Notes: a model not told the origin generated them from the sequence alone. DNA of 64,000 nucleotides from Promethearchaeia archaeon (GCA_029856145.1 JAHQWK010000002.1:181936-245935); one strand, 5' to 3'; counted from the stretch's first letter, positions 54,530 through 63,334 are shown. Numbers and translations are program-made.

Positions 54530-55450
54530 TTATAAGCCTAATGATAGATATTCATTTATTTCTTGCTCAATTATTGAGATTTCTTGAAGATGTTGTTTAA
54601 ACTCCTCTTTTGGTATTTTGTCTCTGTTGAGTAAACTTTTTGCGAGAGTCTTATACTTTAATATAAAATTAGGGTCAGCAAAATTTTCAAGTTTTATACA
54701 AAAGGAATAAAGATATGAATAAGTTTCAGCATATTTAGAATAATCCAATGACTCTTTAACTTTATCTAAATAATACTGTAATCTTATTTTTCGATCTTTA
54801 ATCTCATCTTTAAGAGATTTTGATTCTGTTTGATACTCAATAAATTTCTCATCATCATGAAGTTTTTCTGAGATCTCTATCAATTTCTTTGAAATTTCAT
54901 ATTTCTTGATAAAGTTTTGTTCAATTAAATATTGAAGGCTAAGATCTTCTCTTTCTTTTAACAAATCTTCTCTTAATTGCTCAGATAAAGTCCCCTTCTG
55001 TTCCCAAATTGATTTTAAAAGTGTACTCTGATCAGTTGTTAGGGATGATCCTGCAATTAATTTTTTATCTGTAAGAATTAGCTGAATAATTTTTAAATCA
55101 AACATTTCAAGTTTTTCTGGTTTACGATCCCAATTAATAAATAAATCTTGATGATTAAATATAATTTCATTTATTTTAGGAATTAACTTTTGGACTTCTT
55201 TTATGTCTTCCTTATCAGTAATTATAACTAAATCAGATAATATTTCTGCAATTCGAGTAATTATTACAAAATATTTGCCCAATTCAATCGTATTCAATGA
55301 TTCTGTACTGCTTTCTGTAAGTTCTGACACAAATGTTTGTAGCGCAGAGAAGAATGAATCAAACATCTCTAATTTTTCATCACTTTGGAAACTTTTATTG
55401 TACAAAAGGTCTTTTGATTTACTCTGAAAAATGTAAAGTGCTTGAATCAT
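54530..55450 (-). CDS. Longin-like domain protein with helical C-terminus
   Basis: 306 residues. The first 105 have longin/roadblock character: IQALYIFQSKSKDLLYNKSF, FFSALQTFVSELTESSTES, then a beta hairpin TIELGKYFVIITRIAEILSD and a final helix. The remaining 200 residues are charged helices, probably coiled coil, ending HLQEISIIEQEINEYLSLGL. Longin-like domains are regulators of small GTPases in eukaryotes. No GTPase is adjacent (the nearest is at 31.5 kb). No membrane segment or catalytic motif. The domain call is by pattern. Confidence 0.58.
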   Translation of the reverse strand: MIQALYIFQSKSKDLLYNKSFQSDEKLEMFDSFFSALQTFVSELTESSTESLNTIELGKYFVIITRIAEILSDLVIITDKEDIKEVQKLIPKINEIIFNHQDLFINWDRKPEKLEMFDLKIIQLILTDKKLIAGSSLTTDQSTLLKSIWEQKGTLSEQLREDLLKEREDLSLQYLIEQNFIKKYEISKKLIEISEKLHDDEKFIEYQTESKSLKDEIKDRKIRLQYYLDKVKESLDYSKYAETYSYLYSFCIKLENFADPNFILKYKTLAKSLLNRDKIPKEEFKQHLQEISIIEQEINEYLSLGL

Positions 55451-55644
55451 CTTTAAATTACATTTTTTATAATTTATCTTAAAAATAAAAAATTACAACA
55501 TAATTTATAATTATCTTTTTCAAAAACAGGGTTTAATGAGTAGTAACTTCTATATATAAACGATTTTCAAAATAATCCTTGGAGTAAGTCAATCTCCGAA
55601 AATTTTAGTAGAATAAATTAAAGGAAATTAATTTAAATGGGATT

Positions 55645-55839
55645 TTATAATTCTATAATATCACAACTAATATTTCTCAGTAATCTTTCTGCACTTGCTG
55701 GATCAGTTTTATAAGTATAAAGAGTCTTCTTAGTTCTTAATTTTAATTTCACAAATTCCTTTAAACGCTTAACTCGACAATGAATTGCAAACTCAGAAAT
55801 CTCTAGAAACTTTTCTTGATCAAAAATTTCTCTTGGCAC
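55645..55839 (-). CDS. rpl38e: Ribosomal protein L38e
   Basis: 64 residues that match eukaryotic L38e along nearly the whole length: MPREIFDQEKFLEISEFAIH at the start, then RLKEFVKLKLRTKKTLYTYK and DPASAERLLRNIS. L38e is a large-subunit protein present in eukaryotes and only some archaea, including Asgard and certain TACK lineages. The start is the ATG at 55839 directly before the conserved PREI. No SD is obvious. It is divergent from rpl40e, 191 nt away. The eukaryote-like ribosomal gene supports an Asgard or related origin. Confidence 0.88.
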   Translation of the reverse strand: MPREIFDQEKFLEISEFAIHCRVKRLKEFVKLKLRTKKTLYTYKTDPASAERLLRNISCDIIEL

Positions 55840-56030
55840 GTTAACTCAACTAATCTTCCATAATGTAAAGTATGAATAGATCTATTAATTATAGAATTTT
55901 AATTTTATTATATTTTACAATGTTCTAAACAAAAATTTTATTTTGAATTATGTGTTTTAGAAAGTATTCTTATTTTTATAAATTCTAAATTTAATACTAA
56001 GAAACTGGAAAAAAAGAAAGGCTCAAGAAA

Positions 56031-56192
56031 ATGCCGATTGACGACCCTGTGAAACGCAGAATAGCCAGATACCATTTGTTGGAAAAATCAATATGCAGAA
56101 GGTGTGGAGCACTAAATCCAGTTAGAGCAAAGAAGTGTAGAAGATGCCGTGGGAAAGATCTTCGATTAAAGCGAAGAGAACTCACTAAATAA
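56031..56192 (+). CDS. rpl40e: Ribosomal protein L40e
   Basis: 53 residues, the archaeal stand-alone form of the protein that in eukaryotes is made as a ubiquitin fusion. It has the single zinc site CRRCGALNPVRAKKCRRC and a basic C-terminus GKDLRLKRRELTK. It begins MPIDDPVKRRIARYHLLEKS, as in archaeal L40e. The ATG at 56031 lies about 70 nt after TATA-like AT-rich sequence, and its stop TAA ends at 56192. There is no ubiquitin moiety in frame upstream. Confidence 0.93.
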   Translation: MPIDDPVKRRIARYHLLEKSICRRCGALNPVRAKKCRRCRGKDLRLKRRELTK

Positions 56193-56315
56193 TTTAATAT
56201 CGTATTCTTTTTAGAGAAATCTCTGATTATTTAATCAAATAATTATAAAATTTGATTATATGATATTTTAGATTTCTAAATTCGTAAACTTTTTTAATTT
56301 TATGACTTAGAGATC

Positions 56316-56323
56316 TATATAAA
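56316..56323 (+). promoter_or_regulatory. TATA box of the thermosome gene
   Basis: A perfect TATATAAA lies 57 nt before the ATG of the thermosome gene, in otherwise AT-rich but non-repetitive sequence. That allows transcription to begin about 25-30 nt further on, leaving a short leader. A strong promoter would suit this highly expressed chaperonin (inference). Confidence 0.55.
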
Positions 56324-56379
56324 GAAAATAAATATTAAAAAAATTATTCAATAATTAAATTAACAAAAAGTGAAAAATA

Positions 56380-58065
56380 ATGGCACAATTAGGCGGAACA
56401 CCCGTATTAATAATGAGAGAAGGTACAGAGAGACAACGCGGCAGAGATGCTATGCAAAATAATATCGCTGCTGCTATCGTTATCGCTGAAGCGATACGTA
56501 CATCATTAGGCCCTATGGGTATGGATAAAATGCTTGTTGACCAATTTGGTGATGTTGTCATTACCAACGATGGAGCAACCATTTTAAAAGAAATTGATGT
56601 ACAACATCCAGCCGCAAAAATGATGGTCGAAGTTGCAAAAACTCAAGATTCTGAAGTTGGTGATGGAACAACCACATCAGTGATTCTAGCAGGAGAATTA
56701 TTAAAAAGAGCCAAAAAACTTTTAGAACAAAAAATTCATCCAACTGTAATTACTGAAGGTTTTCGAAAAGCTGCTGATAAAGCAATTGAAATTTTAGACC
56801 GCATATCAGTAAAAAGTGGAATTGATGATAAAGAAGGCTTAAAAAACGCTGCTATGACTTGTATGTCCAGTAAGATTGTCTCAGAATCAAAAGAGAAATT
56901 AGCTCAAATTTGTATGGATGCAATTGTAGCTATTGCTGAACAATCTGATGATGGAAAATGGATTGCTGATATTGATAAAGTCCAAATTCAGAAGAAAGAA
57001 GGAGATTCAATTGACGATACTGGATTAATCAAGGGTATTATCCTAGATAAAGAAGTTGTAAGCCCTGGTATGCCAAAAAGCGTAAAAGATGTAAAAATCC
57101 TTTTACTTCAATCAGCTATCGAAATTGAAAAAACTGAATTTGATGCTAAACTTCAAATCACTAGCCCAGAGCAAATTCAGCAATTTTTGGATGAAGAAGA
57201 ACGTATGCTAAGAACAATGGTCGAAAAAATCGAAAATTCTGGAGCAAATGTTGTAATCTGCCAAAAAGGAATTGATGATATGGCTCAACACTTCCTTTCT
57301 AAAGCAGGAATCATGGCAGTAAGACGTGTTAAGAAATCTGACATTGAAAAACTCGCAAAAGCCACCGGCGGAATGATTTTTACGAATCTTGATGATATTA
57401 CCGCTGAAAAACTTGGATGGGCAGGATTGGTAGAAGAACGAAAAATCATGAACGACTCATGGATTTTCATCGAAGAATGTAAAGACCCTAAATCTGTTGT
57501 AATCCTTATAAGAGGTGGAACTGAACTTATCATTGATGAAGTTGATAGAGCTATTCATGATGCACTTTGCGTAGTAAGAGATGTCGTCGAAGACCAAAAA
57601 CTTGTAGGTGGTGGTGGCGCTCCAGAGGTTGAGACTGCTATCCAATTAAGAAAATTTGCCTCTACTCTAGGTGGACGTGAACAACTTGCTGTTGAAATAT
57701 TTGCCGATTCACTCGATATAATCCCAAAAACCCTCGCTGAAAATGCGGGCCTTGATCAAATTGATGCACTCATGAATTTAAGAACAGCTCATCAAAAAGG
57801 AAATAAATTCGCGGGAACTGACCTAGATACGGGAGATGTTGTTGATGATATGTTCAAAATTGGCGTCGTCGAACCAACCGTAGTTAAAATTCAAGCAATT
57901 AGAAGCTCTACCGAAGCAACGTCAATGATATTACGCATAGATGATGTTATTGCCTCTGCTAAATCCGCAATGCCTCCAATGCCTCCTGGTGGAGGAATGG
58001 GCGGTGGAATGGGTATGCCCCCGGGGATGGGCGGTGGAATGGGTATGCCCCCAGGTCTTATGTAA
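56380..58065 (+). CDS. thsA: Thermosome subunit (group II chaperonin)
   Basis: ATP-driven protein-folding chamber. 561 residues: MAQLGGTPVLIMREGTERQR, LGPMGMDKMLVDQFGDVVIT, NDGATILKEIDVQHPAAKMM and VGDGTTTSVILAGELL carry the nucleotide-binding motifs, with the catalytic Asp expected in GDGTT. Helical protrusion and equatorial segments follow normally. The C-terminus is Gly/Met-rich (GGGMGGGMGMPPGMGGGMG), the flexible tail seen in archaeal and eukaryotic CCT/thermosome proteins; it comes from a 30-nt tandem repeat. ATG at 56380 follows an AAGTGA-like SD. It is the only chaperonin in the window. Confidence 0.97.
   Translation: MAQLGGTPVLIMREGTERQRGRDAMQNNIAAAIVIAEAIRTSLGPMGMDKMLVDQFGDVVITNDGATILKEIDVQHPAAKMMVEVAKTQDSEVGDGTTTSVILAGELLKRAKKLLEQKIHPTVITEGFRKAADKAIEILDRISVKSGIDDKEGLKNAAMTCMSSKIVSESKEKLAQICMDAIVAIAEQSDDGKWIADIDKVQIQKKEGDSIDDTGLIKGIILDKEVVSPGMPKSVKDVKILLLQSAIEIEKTEFDAKLQITSPEQIQQFLDEEERMLRTMVEKIENSGANVVICQKGIDDMAQHFLSKAGIMAVRRVKKSDIEKLAKATGGMIFTNLDDITAEKLGWAGLVEERKIMNDSWIFIEECKDPKSVVILIRGGTELIIDEVDRAIHDALCVVRDVVEDQKLVGGGGAPEVETAIQLRKFASTLGGREQLAVEIFADSLDIIPKTLAENAGLDQIDALMNLRTAHQKGNKFAGTDLDTGDVVDDMFKIGVVEPTVVKIQAIRSSTEATSMILRIDDVIASAKSAMPPMPPGGGMGGGMGMPPGMGGGMGMPPGLM
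57992..58051 (+). repeat. 30-nt tandem repeat encoding the Gly/Met tail of the thermosome
   Basis: Two nearly identical units of gaatgggcggtggaatgggt followed by atgccccc, with period 30 (units start at about 57996 and 58026). They differ by two bases in each unit. They encode GMGGGMGMPP twice in the flexible C-terminal tail of the chaperonin. Confidence 0.85.
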
Positions 58066-58098
58066 AATCAATTATTTTATTTAATTTATTTTTTCTTT

Positions 58099-58275
58099 CT
58101 ATTTTTCTTTTAAAATTTTTGCAATATTTTGGGTTAATTCACATCCAACTATATCGATTCCGTTGATTGCCCATTTAAGTTGTTCTTTTATATCTTTTGA
58201 GGTCACGGATTTTTTTAATGCAGTTAAATCTACTCTCACTTCTACTAACAAATTGATAATTTCATCAATACTCAT
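58099..58275 (-). CDS. Possible small helical protein
   Basis: A 58-residue frame from ATG 58275 to a TAG at 58099-58101. The sequence (MSIDEIINLLVEVRVDLTAL ... CELTQNIAKILKEK) is amphipathic helical with plausible codon use. The frame stays open upstream for 16 more codons (NQTEEKVNPPY before the Met) without a usual start codon, so the true start is uncertain. It converges on the thermosome gene. No domain is recognisable, and chance is not excluded. Confidence 0.4.
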   Translation of the reverse strand: MSIDEIINLLVEVRVDLTALKKSVTSKDIKEQLKWAINGIDIVGCELTQNIAKILKEK

Positions 58276-58478
58276 ATAAGGTGGGTTTACTTTTTCTTCT
58301 GTCTGATTATCTGTTATTTGACATCAACTCTTTTTTTTTATTTTTTTACTAGTATTTTGTCTGTATCTATTTAAACAAAAATCCCTTTACTTGATGGCAT
58401 TATATGGAGTTTTCCTTAACAAATGATGTTTAAATACTTTTTTTTAGACATAGTTTAAAAAAAGACATTAAATTAAAA

Positions 58479-60554
58479 ATGGTTAAAGAAAAAGAATCTC
58501 CGTATGGTTATATATATCGAGCAACTAATATTCAGAATGGAAAAAATTATATTGGACAAACCGTTACAAGTCGATGGGCAGATGATAAGATACCTATAGA
58601 AGAACGTTGGAATGAAGAGATTCGAGAGGGCTATGCCAAACAAAAAAGGGGAGAAAAACTTCGTTACATAGAAAATGCTGTTATTAAACATGGTGAAGAA
58701 AATTTTGAATTAAAAGTAGAAGATGTAGCAAATAATCAAGAGGAATTGGATGAAAAAGAGGATCATTATATAATAAAATATGACACAATGAATCCAGATA
58801 AAGGCTATAATATGAGAGAGGGAGGTCGAGGAGGTAGATTAAGTGAGGCACTAAAAGAATACTTAAGTAAAAGAGGAACAGAAAAATGGCAAGAGGATCT
58901 TGAATATCAGAACAAACAGATAAATGAAAGGCGAGAAAGAGCAAAAGATCCAGAATGGCTTGATAAGATGGCTGAGGTAAATCAAGAGATAGCAAGAAAT
59001 CCAGAGACTTTAGAGAAGATGAGTGAATCACTTTCAGAAAAATGGAAAGATCAGAAATATCAAGAAAATGTAAGTAGAGGAGTAAAAAATAATTGGCAAA
59101 CTGTTAAATTTCGAGAAAGACAGTTCAAAGCTAAAGTTCAAGGAAAGAGAGAAATCCAAGATAAAGGAGAATTCTTAAAAGATATTCAAGAGATGAAAAA
59201 AAAGGATTTGAACCTAAAACATGATATGGATGGTAAATGCATCAATGATAGAATAAAAGAAATGCTTGGACATCATGGAATAAACAATTTTTCTCAAGCT
59301 AAAAAATATCTTGAAAATAAAAATCTAGATAATGTGTTAAAAGATATCAATGAGAATATGAAGACTCAATCCCAGGATTTTAAGGGAAAAAAGGAAATCT
59401 CAAATAAACGAGAGTTTTTGGAAGATATTCAAAATATGCAAAGAAAAGATATCGATACCAAATACAATATGAATAGGACAACTGTTAATAAAAGAATCCG
59501 AGAGATGTTAGGTGAGCATGGGGTTAAGAATTATACAGAGGCGAAAAAATATCTTGAGGGTAAGAATCTCGATAAAGTTGTAAAGGATATAAATGAAAGA
59601 TTGAGTGATCAATCCCATAAATATGAGGGAAAGACTGAAATCTCTAATAAGCGAGAATTCTTAGAAGATATCCAAAACTTACAGAAAAATGAGATTGATA
59701 TGAAATATGGAATGGATGCAAAAACAGTGAATAACAAGATAGAAGAGATGTTAGGTGAGCATGGAGTAAGAAATTATACTGGGGCAAAGGAATATCTACA
59801 AGATAAAAATCTTGATGATGTTGTTAAGGATATCGAGGACAGAAGTAGTGAGAAACAAGATGATACTCCAGTATCAGAAAATGGTCTAAAAGGTTCAGCA
59901 CACGAGTCCAGAGAAGAGTCTGATATTAAAGTTCCTAATCAGGAATCTGATGAGGAAAAGAGTGAGGTGTCTATTGAAGATAACTCTGAGAAATCTTCTG
60001 AAGATGATAAAGAGGATACCAAAGAAGAATCAGCAACTGAAACCGCACATGAGTCTTCTATAATCAAGGCCAAAGATACTCCTGAAGAGGCGAATAATGA
60101 ACAAAGATTAGAGACAAGCGGGCTCCCACCAGGTAAACGTTCAGATCAAGAGATGATAGAAGAGCATATTAAAGCACATGAGGATTTTTTAGATAGAATG
60201 AATGAACTAAGTAAGAGAGGATGGGTTGATTATTACGTAGGTAAAACAATAGTTGTAAAAGATAGGAGTATGGACAATTGGGAACGCCCAGAACCACATG
60301 AAAATACAAGTGGAAAAGATTATGATGGAATTGATAATTATTCCGATGCTGGTACTTCTAACTTAAATTCTGATTATAATGGTATTGACAAGTCATCTGA
60401 GAATGAATCTGATGATTTAAGGGGCATTGATGAAGACAATGAAGAGGGGGGAAAAGATTTTGAAGGAATTGATGATCACTCACGTGAAGGGAGTAAGGAT
60501 TATGAAGCGAGAGATGAGGAATATGGTACTGGTGAACATGGAGGAGAAGCATAG
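58479..60554 (+). CDS. GIY-YIG nuclease with three 81-residue repeats and acidic tail
   Basis: 691 residues. The N-terminal GIY-YIG nuclease (8-120) has GYIYRATN (10-17), NYIGQT (23-28), basic residues after it and an expected Glu in EELDEKEDHYIIKYD, ending GYNMREGGRGG, the pattern of phage/homing GIY-YIG proteins. A charged linker precedes three repeats of 81 residues at 223-303, 304-384 and 385-461, each with a helix-turn-helix-like EMLGEHGVKNYTEAKKYL core. From 462 the chain is strongly acidic, with DYDGID, DYNGID, DLRGID and DFEGID. The stop overlaps the ATPase start by 17 nt. Homing, defence or DNA processing are all possible. Confidence 0.86.
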   Translation: MVKEKESPYGYIYRATNIQNGKNYIGQTVTSRWADDKIPIEERWNEEIREGYAKQKRGEKLRYIENAVIKHGEENFELKVEDVANNQEELDEKEDHYIIKYDTMNPDKGYNMREGGRGGRLSEALKEYLSKRGTEKWQEDLEYQNKQINERRERAKDPEWLDKMAEVNQEIARNPETLEKMSESLSEKWKDQKYQENVSRGVKNNWQTVKFRERQFKAKVQGKREIQDKGEFLKDIQEMKKKDLNLKHDMDGKCINDRIKEMLGHHGINNFSQAKKYLENKNLDNVLKDINENMKTQSQDFKGKKEISNKREFLEDIQNMQRKDIDTKYNMNRTTVNKRIREMLGEHGVKNYTEAKKYLEGKNLDKVVKDINERLSDQSHKYEGKTEISNKREFLEDIQNLQKNEIDMKYGMDAKTVNNKIEEMLGEHGVRNYTGAKEYLQDKNLDDVVKDIEDRSSEKQDDTPVSENGLKGSAHESREESDIKVPNQESDEEKSEVSIEDNSEKSSEDDKEDTKEESATETAHESSIIKAKDTPEEANNEQRLETSGLPPGKRSDQEMIEEHIKAHEDFLDRMNELSKRGWVDYYVGKTIVVKDRSMDNWERPEPHENTSGKDYDGIDNYSDAGTSNLNSDYNGIDKSSENESDDLRGIDEDNEEGGKDFEGIDDHSREGSKDYEARDEEYGTGEHGGEA
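59145..59861 (+). repeat. Three tandem 243-bp coding repeats
   Basis: Units at 59145-59387, 59388-59630 and 59631-59861 encode 81-residue repeats. Units 2 and 3 are closer to each other (both with ISNKREFLEDIQN and EMLGEHGV) than to unit 1 (IQDKGEFLKDIQE, EMLGHHGI). They are in-frame and diverged, so the expansion is not very recent. Confidence 0.85.
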
Positions 60555-62496
60555 TATTAGCATTAGAGAGGAGGAATTATTTTGGCAGGCTCGCATTCAG
60601 ATAACACAAGCTCCAGAACCATTTAGACCTCGAGAAATTCCAGAAACGGCTGTTCCTTTTTATCAAAAACATGAGGATCTTAGGTCCTTTCTCTATGATC
60701 CGTTTGGGGTAGACCCTCCAGGAGTTTACGGTCTCGAATTAACTGCAAATGATAATATAGAGGTTGTATTTTTCACTAAGGTACTCTCAAAAATGGAAGC
60801 AATCAAATTAGGTCATGCGTGGCTTTCTAATTTGCGTTTTAAATTTATTGGGTTGGATGGAAATGTTGAAGCGAAGCCAATAAGAAAAGACAACCAAGAT
60901 ATATTGAAAAAGAGTCAATTATTTGAAATTATACTTCCCATGGGGTATATTAAGAACAAAATCAATATAATTGAAAGGTTTATTAGTGCTTTTTATCATA
61001 AAACAAGCCACACTTCGCAGTTAATTATCTTATGGCAGAGAGAACCTCGTACAGAGAAATCTCAAGAGCAATCTAATTTATTTAATATAAGGGTCTTTAT
61101 AAAATGCGATTTGAACAATTCAAATGTAGAGGATAGATTAAAACTTGAGGGTACAATACAATTTCTGGCGATGGATATTGAAAACCAAATGGGGGATCGT
61201 GCGAGGGTTGTTAATCCGTCTGATGTTTCATATCGAAATATACTGGAAGGGAGTGTGTTTAATGACAGTCATGAATCCTTGAGAAATTTTGTACAAGAAG
61301 ATGTGAATTTTGATTTTCCAGAGAATCTGCCATTACCAAGACTTCCTATTTTGAAAAATGAAAATGTTAGGTATATTGATATCCATGAAAAGTTTAAGAA
61401 AAGAGCGATAACAGTAGGACATCATATAAAAGATGGTGTTATAACAAAACATGAAACTTTTGTTCCAATTAATAAGCTTCCTCAAGATTTAGCTATTTTC
61501 GGGAAGTCTGGTAGTGGTAAAACCTATTTTCTTGCTCGATTCATACAAGAACTTGCTGAAAAATCAAAAAATGTAGGGATTTTAGTTCTGAATGTTGCTA
61601 AGGAATCTCAAGAGATTTTCTATCATAATTTTGATAAGGTAAAATATTCTGATGATGATTTTCATATACCTTATTTTATTCAAACTAAAAAAGAAACTCT
61701 TAAAAAACGTTTGCAAGAAACAGCTACATATATTTGTGCGTCGTTAGGATTGAAAAATGTGTTTGAAAAGATTATCTATCGTACTGAAATAGGTTTTTTA
61801 GAATTAAAAGATAAGGTGCCTGAATTTTTTATAGGTTTGCTAAGAGGTGTAGAGACTTACATTAAGAATAATCCCTATGGCCCTGAAGAACAAGCTAATT
61901 TATTACAAGTTTTCAGAAACCGAATGAATGTTTTTAATGAAGTAAAAGTCCAGAATGTATTAAAAATAACTGAGAATCTGCCAAAATGGGTTGATGATTG
62001 GTTAAACGGTAAAAATATCTTCCTTGATTTATCCATGTGCAGTAAATTTGTAAAAATGCTGATAGTAAATGCAATATTTCAGCTTGTAAGATCTGTTACA
62101 AAAGATAGCGAAGCTGAGGAGCTAAAATATCTTATTGTTATTGACGAGGCTCATGCTATTTTGGAAAAGCCTATTACTACAAACAGTGACGATGCTGATT
62201 TTATCATGAAAGAACAAATGGCAAAAATATTTTCTGAGCTATTGAAAGAATATCGAAGCCGAGGAGTAGGGTTTGTTATTGCTGATCAATCTCCTGATAA
62301 CTTGTTTAAGGATGCGACTTCTCAACCAAGCATAAAAATCATTTTTAGGGAAGACTTTCCAAATAATACTCTTTTTTCTGAAGATCCTACAGAGCGACAA
62401 ATGCTTACGCAATTAGAGAATAGGTTGGCATTGGTTATAAATGGAGCTAGTGGTGAAAAATATCTGATTAAAACATTAGATTATAAATTAGTTTAA
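60538..62496 (+). CDS. HerA/FtsK-type AAA+ ATPase (DUF87-like)
   Basis: 652 residues from the ATG at 60538, which overlaps the end of the GIY-YIG gene by 17 nt and follows SD GGTGA (60531-60535). A mixed alpha/beta N-terminal half of about 300 residues precedes the motor. Walker A is IFGKSGSGKTYFLARF (G322), Walker B is LIVIDEAHA (D536) and a downstream GFVIADQSPDN resembles the sensor region of HerA, VirB4 and FtsK ATPases. The DEAH after the hydrophobic strand is typical. HerA motors pump or unwind DNA and often pair with a nuclease; overlap with a GIY-YIG gene fits that. Confidence 0.85.
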   Translation: MEEKHSISIREEELFWQARIQITQAPEPFRPREIPETAVPFYQKHEDLRSFLYDPFGVDPPGVYGLELTANDNIEVVFFTKVLSKMEAIKLGHAWLSNLRFKFIGLDGNVEAKPIRKDNQDILKKSQLFEIILPMGYIKNKINIIERFISAFYHKTSHTSQLIILWQREPRTEKSQEQSNLFNIRVFIKCDLNNSNVEDRLKLEGTIQFLAMDIENQMGDRARVVNPSDVSYRNILEGSVFNDSHESLRNFVQEDVNFDFPENLPLPRLPILKNENVRYIDIHEKFKKRAITVGHHIKDGVITKHETFVPINKLPQDLAIFGKSGSGKTYFLARFIQELAEKSKNVGILVLNVAKESQEIFYHNFDKVKYSDDDFHIPYFIQTKKETLKKRLQETATYICASLGLKNVFEKIIYRTEIGFLELKDKVPEFFIGLLRGVETYIKNNPYGPEEQANLLQVFRNRMNVFNEVKVQNVLKITENLPKWVDDWLNGKNIFLDLSMCSKFVKMLIVNAIFQLVRSVTKDSEAEELKYLIVIDEAHAILEKPITTNSDDADFIMKEQMAKIFSELLKEYRSRGVGFVIADQSPDNLFKDATSQPSIKIIFREDFPNNTLFSEDPTERQMLTQLENRLALVINGASGEKYLIKTLDYKLV

Positions 62497-62572
62497 CACT
62501 TTATAAATTCTACAATGAAAGTTAAAAAAAAAATAAGATGAATTTATTATTAATAAACTAATTTTCATTGCA

Positions 62573-63334
62573 CTAGTAGACTATTGCTGAAGAAAATGAG
62601 TTATTGAAACTATGCGTGGCAAAATCTAAAGTAGGTACATGAGTCGCAAAATACATCCACGCCCCACCATAATTTATATCAGTAAATAGCTTGCCATAGC
62701 TTGCACAGTCAATTATCAGTGAAGATGCTCTGTTATCAAAGCCTTTACCAAATATATCTTTGCAATAACCAAGATTTGGATAAGCTCTGGAATACCTTAT
62801 GCCACAATAAGAGTGTCCTCCTGGAAGTACTACAAAAACCCATGGTGGCATATACATAACACCATCAAAGAGATATAAACTATGTGATTTGAATTTAAAA
62901 TGTGGATCATGATCTTCTAAAATTTCTCTTCTCTTTTTTAGTTCGCCTGGCTTAAGGTTATGTCGCTCCAAAAATTTTTTATACTTTTGATTAGCTCTTT
63001 TTACCTCCTTCATTTGATATTGCTTTATTTCCTCATCTTCTTCAGGGGTTCTTTTTCTCTTCAATTTTTTTTCTAGCTCTTTCATTTTTTGGTATTCATC
63101 AAACCTATTGGTATCTTTCAACCATTTTTCCAGTTTTTCTTCATCAGAAAAACCAAACGCAGTTCCATCTTCAGCTGCTTCACGCGGTACATATATTACT
63201 TGTATTTTTCCTCCTTTTTCTTTCCTAAAATCTTCTGCTGTAAATTTCTTCTTTGGCCCTATATATTGCTTTCGATCTTCTGAAATAGAATATTCTTCTC
63301 CATCTATTATAAACTTGGAAATATCTTTAACCAT
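62573..63334 (-). CDS. Beta/gamma-crystallin-like domain protein
   Basis: 253 residues. The first 140 are charged and partly coiled coil (MKELEKKLKRKRTPEEDEE). The C-terminal 100 resemble a beta/gamma-crystallin fold: LPGGHSYCGIRYSRAYPNLG, NRASSLIIDCASYGKLFTD (the N/DxxSS Ca-binding-like motif) and INYGGAWMYFATHVP. A second SS near the end (SFSSAIVY) fits the repeated motif. Crystallin-fold domains bind calcium or serve as secreted inhibitors or shields. The gene converges on the ATPase and is close to the nuclease cassette. Function is unknown. Confidence 0.62.
   Translation of the reverse strand: MVKDISKFIIDGEEYSISEDRKQYIGPKKKFTAEDFRKEKGGKIQVIYVPREAAEDGTAFGFSDEEKLEKWLKDTNRFDEYQKMKELEKKLKRKRTPEEDEEIKQYQMKEVKRANQKYKKFLERHNLKPGELKKRREILEDHDPHFKFKSHSLYLFDGVMYMPPWVFVVLPGGHSYCGIRYSRAYPNLGYCKDIFGKGFDNRASSLIIDCASYGKLFTDINYGGAWMYFATHVPTLDFATHSFNNSFSSAIVY

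Noticed and set aside
60427..60537. Earlier ATG starts of the HerA-like protein inside the GIY-YIG gene
   Set aside because: They lie in the acidic-tail coding region in another frame and lack an SD; the ATG at 60538 follows GGTGA.
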